NCBI RefSeq assembly: GCF_905212365.1
Contig: NZ_CAJMEH010000016.1
Location: forward strand, 1-32,197
Reading direction: 5' to 3'
Length of the DNA: 32,197 bases
Source: an uncultured Phascolarctobacterium sp.
GTDB lineage: Bacteria > Bacillota > Negativicutes > Acidaminococcales > Acidaminococcaceae
Part shown: in pieces, positions 22,774-29,666 of the stretch
Layout of the letters: every line of letters starts with the position of its first letter
Position numbering within the stretch: the first letter of the stretch is position 1
Made by a program: the position numbers and the translations under genes
The notes under the pieces: model-generated
Databases searched by the model: none
What the model saw: only the letters and a program-made list of their open reading frames with translations
Told to the model about the DNA's origin: nothing

Positions 22774-23832
22774 ATGAAGCAGGATATTTTTGGCTTAACA
22801 ATTGAAGAGCTGCAGGCGGCGCTGACGGCTAAAGGCATGAAGACCTTCCGCGCTAAGCAGGTGTTTCAATGGCTGTATCAAAAATCAGTTTTTGATTTCA
22901 GCGCTATGCGCAATTTAAGCAAGGCGGATATAGCGCTGCTGGAGGAAAACTTTACCGTGCTGCCGCGGCGTATTGCGGTGCTGCGGGAGCAAAATTCCAG
23001 CGACGGGCTGACCAGCAAGCTGCTTTTGGGACTGCCGGACGGCAACAGCGTGGAAACGGTGCTGATGCGCCATGATTATGGCTGCAGCGTCTGCGTTTCC
23101 AGCCAGGTGGGCTGCGACATGCATTGCGCTTTTTGCGCCAGCGGCTTGAACGGAGCGGTACGCAATTTATCGGCTGCTGAAATTATCGCGCAGGTATATT
23201 TATTTAACGAGCGTCTGCGCGGGGAAAACACTATGGTCAGCCGCGTGGTGGTTATGGGCAGCGGCGAGCCCATGCTGAATTTTGACGCTGTTATCGGCGC
23301 GCTGGATTTTCTGCACCGCGAGGATACCTGCCTGATGAGCTATCGCAATATGACGATTTCCACCTGCGGCATTATTCCGGGTATCCGGCGTTTAGCGGAG
23401 CAGGGCAAGCCTATCAATCTGGCAGTTTCCCTGCATGCGGTGCGCAGCGAGCTGCGTACCAGCCTGATGCCGGTCAACAAGGGCTTTCCCTTTGCCGACG
23501 TCATCACTGCGGCCGAAGCCTACAGCGAGGCTGGCGGCAGGCAGGTGACTTACGAATATATTTTGCTGAAGGATAAAAACGACAGCGTGCAGGACGCGGA
23601 GCTATTGAGCAATTATCTGCGCTTTAAGCACGCCAGCGTCAATTTAATACCGGCCAATCCCGTGCCAGAGCAGGGCTTTGAGCGACCGTCCCGGCAGCGG
23701 GTGGAGCGTTTTCTGAAGATTTTGCAGAAAAACAGAATTAACGCGACTGTGCGTAAGGAAATGGGTAAGGATATTGACGCGGCCTGCGGACAGCTGCGGG
23801 CGAAATTTGCTAAGGAACAGGAGCATAAATGA
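22774..23832 (+). CDS. rlmN: Dual-specificity 23S rRNA/tRNA adenine-C2 methyltransferase RlmN
   Basis: The 352-residue radical SAM enzyme has the CxxxCxxC cluster (Cys114, Cys118, Cys121 in VGCDMHCAFCASG) and the methyl-carrying C-terminal Cys338 (in DIDAACGQL). Other blocks are GSGEPMLNFDAV, AVSLHAVRSELR and LIPANPVP. It makes m2A2503 in 23S rRNA and m2A37 in some tRNAs. It starts five bases after rsmB and its stop overlaps stp by ATGA. The Shine-Dalgarno site is weak, suggesting coupling to rsmB. Confidence 0.97.
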   Translation: MKQDIFGLTIEELQAALTAKGMKTFRAKQVFQWLYQKSVFDFSAMRNLSKADIALLEENFTVLPRRIAVLREQNSSDGLTSKLLLGLPDGNSVETVLMRHDYGCSVCVSSQVGCDMHCAFCASGLNGAVRNLSAAEIIAQVYLFNERLRGENTMVSRVVVMGSGEPMLNFDAVIGALDFLHREDTCLMSYRNMTISTCGIIPGIRRLAEQGKPINLAVSLHAVRSELRTSLMPVNKGFPFADVITAAEAYSEAGGRQVTYEYILLKDKNDSVQDAELLSNYLRFKHASVNLIPANPVPEQGFERPSRQRVERFLKILQKNRINATVRKEMGKDIDAACGQLRAKFAKEQEHK

Positions 23833-24578
23833 TGCGGGTAGTCAGCAAGACCCATGTGGGCCTGGTCAGAGAAAATAATGAGGACGCCCTTTTAGTGCGC
23901 GAGCCCTATTTGTTTGCAGTGGCGGACGGTATGGGCGGCTATGCGGCAGGCGAGATTGCCAGCCGTTCCACTATTAAGGCCTTTGAGGCGGCGACCTACA
24001 GCCTGCGCCGCGAGCAGGGCGAACAGAATGCCGCAGAGGTGCTGCAGGAGGCTTTTGCCAAGGCCAACGCTCATGTCTATAAAATGGCGGTAAGTAACGA
24101 TAAATTCAAGGGCATGGGCACAACGATGACTGCGCTCTATCTGCCGGGAAACGGCGAGGCCTACTGCTGCCATATCGGCGACAGCCGTCTGTATCTTTAC
24201 CGCAACGGGCAGCTGCGGCAGGTGACACGCGACCACACCTTTGTAGCCGACCTGCAGGAGCAGGGCAAGATAACTAAAGAGGAAGCCTTTGTGCATCCGC
24301 AGCGGCATATCCTGTTGCAGGCCATGGGCGTGGACGAGGAGATTCAAAGCGATTGCCTGCATTTTGCCGTGGAACCGGCGGACAGAATGCTGCTGTGCAG
24401 CGACGGGCTTTCCGATATGCTGCGGGACCGGGAAATAGCCGGGATTATCGGTACAGAGGATTTGCAGCAGGCGGCTGATAAATTGCTGGAGCAAAGCCTG
24501 GACAACGGCGGCAGGGATAACGTATCTTTGATTTTGATAGATTTAACGGCGCAGGGGGAGGAAGGCTGCAATGGATAA
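23829..24578 (+). CDS. stp: PP2C-family Ser/Thr protein phosphatase (Stp/PrpC)
   Basis: The 249-residue phosphatase has the metal-binding motifs VRENNEDAL, VADGMGGYAAGEIAS, CHIGDSRLYLYRNGQL, LLCSDGLSDML and GGRDNVSLILI in order. It reverses phosphorylation by the PASTA kinase encoded immediately downstream; the two coding regions overlap in ATGGATAA. It is full length. Confidence 0.97.
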   Translation: MMRVVSKTHVGLVRENNEDALLVREPYLFAVADGMGGYAAGEIASRSTIKAFEAATYSLRREQGEQNAAEVLQEAFAKANAHVYKMAVSNDKFKGMGTTMTALYLPGNGEAYCCHIGDSRLYLYRNGQLRQVTRDHTFVADLQEQGKITKEEAFVHPQRHILLQAMGVDEEIQSDCLHFAVEPADRMLLCSDGLSDMLRDREIAGIIGTEDLQQAADKLLEQSLDNGGRDNVSLILIDLTAQGEEGCNG

Positions 24579-25620
24579 AAAGGGCAAAACCATATTGAGT
24601 GGGCGCTATGAGATAATCCGCGCTATCGGCTACGGCGGTATGGCGGAGGTTTATCTGGCGCACGATCAGCTGCTGGACCGCAATGTAGCCGTTAAAATGC
24701 TGCGCGACCAATTCCTGGAGGATAAGGAGCTGCTGGAGCAGTTCCGGCGGGAGGCTAAATCGGCGGCGCGGCTGGTGCATCCTTATATTATAAATATTTA
24801 CGACGTAGTGTCGGAGGGCAGCAGCCAGTATATCGTTATGGAATATGTGGACGGCGTGACGCTGAAGGAATATATGCAGGAGCATAAGCTGTCTTTGAAC
24901 GCCGTACTGGAAATTGCCGTACGGCTGGCGGACGCTTTGCAGCACGCTCACAGCCATAATATTATTCATTGCGATATTAAGCCGCAGAATGTGCTGCTAG
25001 ATAAGAACATGAATCCTAAAATCGCTGATTTCGGCATCGCCAAGATGGTGACGAACCAGACCATGGTATATTCCAAGTCGGTGATGGGTTCCGTGCATTA
25101 CATTTCGCCGGAGCAGGCCAGCGGCGGCAAGATTACAGCCTGCAGCGACGTATATTCTCTGGGCGTAGTGCTTTTTGAAATGCTGACGGGGCAGGTGCCC
25201 TATGTGGGGCCGACGGCGGTGGCTGTGGCTATGATGCACGTGGAAAAGCCGGTGCCGCAGCTGGCGGATTATATGGAAAATGTACCTGAAGGCATACAGG
25301 AGATTATCAATAAGGCATTGGCTAAAAATTGTGCGGAGCGTTATGCTGACGCCGGGCAGCTGCGCCGCGATTTGCTGGCTTTGAAGATGAAGCTTTTCCC
25401 GTTCAGCAGCGAGGATTATACGCAGGAATTGGGACCGGTGAAAACCAGCGCCGTTAAAGAGGATAATCCGGGCGAAGGCGCAACTATGATTATGAAGCCG
25501 GTACGGCGGGGGAGCCGCTGGAGCAGACGGCACAGCTGCCGGAGGCCCAGCCGGAGGAAACGGTTCAGAAGGTACAGGCGGAAGCAGGGGAACAGGGGAA
25601 AATGGCAAAGAGAAAGCTGA
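24571..25620 (+). CDS. prkC: PASTA-family Ser/Thr kinase PrkC, kinase part; C-terminus out of frame
   Basis: Residues 1-310 are a complete Hanks-type kinase domain and its flank: glycine loop GYGGMAEVYLAH, Lys42, Glu61, catalytic loop HCDIKPQN (133-140), DFG 153-155 and SPE 179-181. The catalytic loop has HCD instead of HRD, so this is a non-RD kinase. After MKP (residue 310) the last 39 residues contain 16 arginines and look like a wrong frame. Shifted by -1 at 25503, the same DNA encodes an acidic linker (TAGEPLEQTAQLPEAQPEE...) that runs straight into the membrane-PASTA ORF. Adding one G to the G5 run at 25508-25512 would restore a single 640-residue-class protein. This could be a true mutation, a natural split, or a sequence error. 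Kinase activity should be retained in the separate ORF. Confidence 0.9.
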   Translation: MDKKGKTILSGRYEIIRAIGYGGMAEVYLAHDQLLDRNVAVKMLRDQFLEDKELLEQFRREAKSAARLVHPYIINIYDVVSEGSSQYIVMEYVDGVTLKEYMQEHKLSLNAVLEIAVRLADALQHAHSHNIIHCDIKPQNVLLDKNMNPKIADFGIAKMVTNQTMVYSKSVMGSVHYISPEQASGGKITACSDVYSLGVVLFEMLTGQVPYVGPTAVAVAMMHVEKPVPQLADYMENVPEGIQEIINKALAKNCAERYADAGQLRRDLLALKMKLFPFSSEDYTQELGPVKTSAVKEDNPGEGATMIMKPVRRGSRWSRRHSCRRPSRRKRFRRYRRKQGNRGKWQRES

Positions 25621-26525
25621 ATTATACGAAGCTGCTGATTTATATTACGGCGGCAGTGGTGATGATATCCGTGGCGGCACATTTTATTTTCAACCGTACT
25701 TTGGCAGAAATAGCCGTGCCTGACGTTACTAAAATGACGGTAGTGGAGGCGCAGAAGCTGCTGGAGGAAAAGGAATTTAAGGTGGAGCTGGAGGAAAAAT
25801 ACGGCGACCCGGCAAAATTCAAGCCGGGAACCGTTATGGAGCAATCGCCGGCAGCGGGAGAAAAACGCAAGCAGCGCAGCTTGATTATACTGACTATTTG
25901 CAAAGGCGCAGAGCTTAAACCGGTGCCTGATTTAGCGGGTATGTCCTTGTCCAAGGCCGAGCAGACGGCGCTTAACTCCGGCTTTAAGCTGGGCAAGATA
26001 ACCAAGAAGCATGTGGACGGTCAGCGTATCGGCAGCGTGCTCAGTCAATCTCCCAAGGCTTTGGATAAAGCGCCCAGGGGCAGCGGTATCGACCTGGTAG
26101 TGAACGAGGGCGATAAAGAGGTGCCTAACTTAATCGGCAAGCCCATCAGCGAGGCGAAAAAGCTGCTGGCCAGCGCAGGCCTGACCTTAGGCGAGATAAA
26201 AACCGTCACCGACCACAGCGCAGTGAAGAATGTAGTGCTGGCTTCTAATCCTAACGCCGGAACTAAAATCGGCGCAGGCGACGCCGTAAGTATTACGGTG
26301 GCCGAAGGCAGCGGCGAAAAGCGCAGCGCTTATGTAGATTTTGTAGTGCCGGGTAATAAACCGACGAACGTCGAAATTGTCTTAATTGACGAAAATGGAA
26401 AGAAAACCCTTTACAGCGGCAGCCAAAAGGGCGGCGTGCGCTTGCGCCAGCGCGTGGAATATACCGGCAGCGCCCGCGTGCAGATGCTGTGCGATGGCAA
26501 GCTGGCCAGCGAAAAGAGCCTGTAA
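25602..26525 (+). CDS. Membrane-anchored PASTA domain protein (extracellular half of PrkC)
   Basis: The 307-residue ORF starts with a basic stretch and a membrane helix (about 9-29). About three PASTA domains follow (roughly 36-102, 103-170, 171-237), each with a VPDVxGM/VPNLIGKP-like start and an A-x-x-x-L-x-x-x-G-L pattern, and then a C-terminal region of about 70 residues of unclear type. PASTA repeats bind peptidoglycan fragments or lipid II and normally signal to a kinase domain on the same polypeptide. Here the ATG overlaps the end of the kinase ORF by 19 bases. AGGGG sites lie 3 and 11 bases upstream, so independent translation is possible but not certain. See the frame note on the preceding gene. 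Confidence 0.88.
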   Translation: MAKRKLNYTKLLIYITAAVVMISVAAHFIFNRTLAEIAVPDVTKMTVVEAQKLLEEKEFKVELEEKYGDPAKFKPGTVMEQSPAAGEKRKQRSLIILTICKGAELKPVPDLAGMSLSKAEQTALNSGFKLGKITKKHVDGQRIGSVLSQSPKALDKAPRGSGIDLVVNEGDKEVPNLIGKPISEAKKLLASAGLTLGEIKTVTDHSAVKNVVLASNPNAGTKIGAGDAVSITVAEGSGEKRSAYVDFVVPGNKPTNVEIVLIDENGKKTLYSGSQKGGVRLRQRVEYTGSARVQMLCDGKLASEKSL

Positions 26526-26528
26526 ATT

Positions 26529-27407
26529 ATGACAGAGCTGCAGGGCAGGGTCCTGAAAAATTATAACGGTTATTATTATGTAAGCGTAGAAAACAGCATT
26601 TATACCTGTAAGGTTAAAGGGCGGATGAAGCAGAACCGCTTTTCCTTGGTTACCGGCGATTTGGTAAGTTTGTCGCCGGGAGCCGCAGGCGAGGGAATGA
26701 TAACCCAGGTGCTGCCGCGCAAGAATTTTTTGCCGCGGCCTACGCTGGCTAATCTGGATTTATTTGTGGCAGCCTTTGCCTGCGCAGCGCCGGACTTCAG
26801 CTTTTTGCTGGCCGATAAGCTGTTGACCTTGGCTGCGCTGGCGCGGATTCCGGCATTACTGGTGCTGAATAAGGAGGATAACGCGCCTGTAGGCTTGATT
26901 GATAAAATAAAAGCGGTGTACGAGCCCATAGGCTACGAGGTCTATACTCTATCGGCTAAGAACGGCACCGGCGTCGAAGCGCTGCGGCAGCGCCTGCGTG
27001 GGCAAATCTGCGCTTTTGGCGGTCCTTCGGGCGTGGGCAAATCTTCGACTATCAACGCCATTGACAGCAGCGTTGCTTTGCGTACCGGCGCGGTCAGTGA
27101 AAAAATTGGCCGCGGCAAGCATACTACGCGCTTTGCCCAGCTGCTGCCCTTTGACGAAGGCTATATCGCAGATACGCCGGGCTTTGGTAATTTGCTGCTG
27201 GAGGGCTTGGAGCCGCAGCAGGTGCAGCAGGCCTTTCGTGAGTTTGCCTTGTATGAGGACGGCTGCCGTTTTTGCCCCTGCACTCATACGCATGAGTCGG
27301 TGTGCGGCGTGAAGGAAGCAGTGCAGGACGGACGGGTGGCGGCCAGCCGCTATGAGTCTTATTTGGCGATGCTGCAGGAGGTCAGGGATCTGAAAAGAAA
27401 TTTATAG
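26529..27407 (+). CDS. rsgA: Ribosome small subunit-dependent GTPase RsgA
   Basis: The 292-residue circularly permuted GTPase has an N-terminal OB domain (1 to about 65). The G motifs run in the permuted order NKED (114-117), SAKNG, GPSGVGKSS (165-173), TRFAQLL and DTPGFG (215-220). A zinc-binding segment follows (Cys246, Cys251, His253, Cys259). It acts in late 30S assembly. It follows the PASTA ORF by three bases and is followed by rpe, the common stp-prkC-rsgA-rpe order. Confidence 0.97.
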   Translation: MTELQGRVLKNYNGYYYVSVENSIYTCKVKGRMKQNRFSLVTGDLVSLSPGAAGEGMITQVLPRKNFLPRPTLANLDLFVAAFACAAPDFSFLLADKLLTLAALARIPALLVLNKEDNAPVGLIDKIKAVYEPIGYEVYTLSAKNGTGVEALRQRLRGQICAFGGPSGVGKSSTINAIDSSVALRTGAVSEKIGRGKHTTRFAQLLPFDEGYIADTPGFGNLLLEGLEPQQVQQAFREFALYEDGCRFCPCTHTHESVCGVKEAVQDGRVAASRYESYLAMLQEVRDLKRNL

Positions 27408-27426
27408 GCTGGCGCAGAGCGCTGCC
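27407..27426 (+). other. Small hairpin between rsgA and rpe
   Basis: GGC-TG-GCGC / GCGC-T-GCC forms a stem immediately at the rsgA stop, followed by TTTA. It is too weak and T-poor to call a terminator; it may stabilise or modulate the rsgA-rpe junction. Confidence 0.3.
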
Positions 27427-27445
27427 TTTATGGGAGGGATAAGAG

Positions 27446-28090
27446 ATGCTTAAAATTGCTCCGTCGATTTTGTCCGCCGACTTTGCTTATCTGGCAGACG
27501 AAATCAAGAAAATCGAGGAGGCGGGAGCCGATTGGGTGCATATCGACGTTATGGACGGCTTGTTTGTACCTAATTTAACCTTCGGCGCGCCGGTGGTTAA
27601 AAAAATACGCAAGGTAACGCCGCTGTTTTTTGACTGCCATCTGATGGTGGAAGGCCCAGAAAAATATATTGCTGATTTTAAGGCAGCAGGGGCGGACCAG
27701 ATTGTCGTTCATGCAGAGGCTACCAAGCATCTGCACCGTTGCGTACAGCAGATTAAAGGCGAAGGCATGAAGGCGGGCGTAGCGCTGAATCCGGCAACGC
27801 CTTTGAGCGCGGTGGAGGAAATTCTGCCTTATGTGGATATGGTGCTGCTGATGACGGTGAACCCTGGCTTTGGCGGGCAGTCCTTTATTGAAAGCATGGC
27901 ACCGAAGATTAAGCGCCTGCGCCAAATGATTAAAGACGCAGAGCTGAACGTGGATATTCAGGTGGACGGCGGTATTAATGATAAAACTGCTAAGCTGGTG
28001 CGCGAGGCGGGGGCTAATGTTTTAGTAGCGGGCTCCTATGTGTACGGCGCTCAAGACGTTAAGGCTGCTATTGCCAGTTTGAGGGCTTAA
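27446..28090 (+). CDS. rpe: Ribulose-phosphate 3-epimerase
   Basis: The 214-residue TIM-barrel enzyme has KIAPSILSADFAYL, the metal site motif WVHIDVMDGLFVPNLTFG, DCHLMVEGPE, VLLMTVNPGFGGQSF and IQVDGGIN. It interconverts ribulose 5-phosphate and xylulose 5-phosphate. GGGAGGG lies upstream of ATG 27446. A bidirectional terminator ends the long plus-strand run here. Confidence 0.98.
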   Translation: MLKIAPSILSADFAYLADEIKKIEEAGADWVHIDVMDGLFVPNLTFGAPVVKKIRKVTPLFFDCHLMVEGPEKYIADFKAAGADQIVVHAEATKHLHRCVQQIKGEGMKAGVALNPATPLSAVEEILPYVDMVLLMTVNPGFGGQSFIESMAPKIKRLRQMIKDAELNVDIQVDGGINDKTAKLVREAGANVLVAGSYVYGAQDVKAAIASLRA

Positions 28091-28098
28091 CAAAAAAT

Positions 28099-28136
28099 TT
28101 CCCGATTGACGGTGTTTGCCAATCGGGAATTTTTTT
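28099..28136. terminator. Bidirectional terminator between rpe and the convergent pycB
   Basis: TTCCCGATTG (28099-28108) pairs perfectly with CAATCGGGAA (28120-28129). Seven Ts follow on the plus strand, and an A-run before the stem gives Ts on the minus strand. Confidence 0.9.
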
Positions 28137-28151
28137 ATGCGTTGTTTAATT

Positions 28152-29522
28152 TTACATATCGTGGAATTGCATGCCGATATTGCTGTGGCGCAGGAAGTTC
28201 AGCGTTACCTCCGGGAAGGAAGCGTAGCTTAAAACGTCCTCTATGGGAGCGTTGGGGAAGCCTTCTTCCGCCAGCTTTTCACGCAGCTTTTTCAGCTGTG
28301 GCGCAATGTCGTCTGCCGGGCGATGGTCAATCTGCGGCGCAGCGCCGATGGCAAGCTTGCGTACTTCGGGGTCAATCGGTCCCGGAGTGCGGCCGTATTT
28401 GCCAAGAATAAGGTCCTTAACCTCGCGGGGAATCATTTTGTAGCGGCCTAAAGCCACATTGAGTACGGCCATGGAGCCGACAATCTGGCTGGTAGGAGTT
28501 ACCAGCGGCGGATAGCCAAGCTCAGCGCGCACGCGGGGCATTTCCTCCAGCAGCTGCGGATATTTATCTGCTACGCCCATTTCCTTCATTTGGTTGAGCA
28601 GATTGGACAGCATACCGCCGGGAATCTGGAAGGTCAATACCTTGGGGTCGATGGGGATATTAGCGTTTAAATTGAAATCGTTGGTCAGATTGGTGCGTAC
28701 CTTTTTGAAATAATCTGCCAGCTCGTGCAGCGCGCCGAGGTCGATGCCCGTATCATAGGGAGTACCCTGCAGCGTTGCTACGATGGATTCAGTGCAGGGT
28801 TGGCTGGTAGATTCGGCAAAAGGCGACAGCGCCGTGTCGATAATATCCACGCCTGCTTCAATTGCTTTTAGGTAGGTCATGTCGCCCATGCCGCTGGTGA
28901 AATGGGTATGCAGGTCAATGGGCAGGTTCAGCTCGGCTTTCAGGCTGCGAATCAGGCTTTCAGCAGCGTAAGGACGCAGCAGGCCGGCCATATCCTTAAT
29001 GCAGATGGAATCGGCGCCCATTTGCGCCAGCTCTTTGCCTAAATTAACAAAATCGCTGTCCTTGTGATAGGGGCTGATAGTATAAACGATACAGCCCTGC
29101 ACATGAGCGCCGGCTTCTTTGGCGGCACGCATAGCGCATTCCAGATTGCGGGTATCGTTGAGGGCGTCAAAAATTCTGATAATGGAAACGCCGTTGGCTA
29201 CGGAGCGTTTAACGAATTCGCGCACTACGTCGTCAGCGTAATGGTTGTAGCCTAAAATATTCTGACCGCGCAGCAGCATTTGGATAGGAGTTTTCGGCAG
29301 ATGCTTTTTCAGCGTGCGCAAACGCTGCCAGGGGTCTTCGTTAAGAAAACGCAGGCAGGCGTCAAAGGTAGCGCCGCCCCAGGCTTCCAAGGCATAATAA
29401 CCAGCATTATCCAGCTGCGCCAAGGCGGGCAGCATATCCTTAATACGCATTCTGGTGGCTGCCAGGGATTGATGGCCGTCGCGTAATACTGTTTCCACTA
29501 TTTTTACTGGTTGCTTGTCCAT
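28152..29522 (-). CDS. pycB: Pyruvate carboxylase subunit B / oxaloacetate decarboxylase alpha-type carboxyltransferase
   Basis: The 456-residue protein starts VKIVETVLRDGHQSLAATRM and has the TIM-barrel carboxyltransferase residues: Asp15, Lys176 (in ICIKDMAGLL, normally carbamylated) and His205/His207 (DLHTHFTSGMGD). The C-terminal PYC/OADA region is present (IPGGMLSNLLNQMKEMG, TPTSQIVGSMAVLNV). There is no biotin-acceptor MKM domain, so it must work with a separate biotin carrier protein. It could be part of pyruvate carboxylase, a Na+-pumping oxaloacetate decarboxylase, or a transcarboxylase; sequence alone does not decide. It is monocistronic with its own promoter. Confidence 0.9.
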   Translation of the reverse strand: MDKQPVKIVETVLRDGHQSLAATRMRIKDMLPALAQLDNAGYYALEAWGGATFDACLRFLNEDPWQRLRTLKKHLPKTPIQMLLRGQNILGYNHYADDVVREFVKRSVANGVSIIRIFDALNDTRNLECAMRAAKEAGAHVQGCIVYTISPYHKDSDFVNLGKELAQMGADSICIKDMAGLLRPYAAESLIRSLKAELNLPIDLHTHFTSGMGDMTYLKAIEAGVDIIDTALSPFAESTSQPCTESIVATLQGTPYDTGIDLGALHELADYFKKVRTNLTNDFNLNANIPIDPKVLTFQIPGGMLSNLLNQMKEMGVADKYPQLLEEMPRVRAELGYPPLVTPTSQIVGSMAVLNVALGRYKMIPREVKDLILGKYGRTPGPIDPEVRKLAIGAAPQIDHRPADDIAPQLKKLREKLAEEGFPNAPIEDVLSYASFPEVTLNFLRHSNIGMQFHDM

Positions 29523-29571
29523 ATTTCTTCGCTCCTTATTTTAAAATTGTGTAATGCTTTTTTATAATACC

Positions 29572-29601
29572 ATTATAGCATATTTTAATGGATACTGTAT
29601 A
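29572..29601 (-). promoter_or_regulatory. Predicted pycB promoter
   Basis: On the minus strand TATAAT (complement of 29572-29577) carries an upstream TG (extended -10). A weak -35 TATACA (complement of 29596-29601) lies 18 bp away. AAGGAG precedes the ATG at 29522. Confidence 0.55.
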
Positions 29602-29615
29602 CATGATTTGACGAT

Positions 29616-29645
29616 AAAATTACCGCAGCAGAATAGCTGCGGTAA
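29616..29645 (-). terminator. Terminator of the penicillin-binding protein gene
   Basis: TTACCGCAGC (29620-29629) and GCTGCGGTAA (29636-29645) form a 10-bp perfect stem with a six-base loop. On the minus strand it is followed by TTTT. It lies 21 bases beyond the gene's stop. Confidence 0.85.
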
Positions 29646-29666
29646 AATATTTTTGCAGATTATATT

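Noticed and set aside
25501..25520. Programmed -1 ribosomal frameshift in prkC
   Set aside because: No canonical slippery heptamer in the kinase frame was found at the G5 run, so this is not claimed as the mechanism.
24997..25608. 203-codon minus-strand ORF
   Set aside because: Antisense of the kinase gene; low-complexity Pro/Ala/His content and no family signature.
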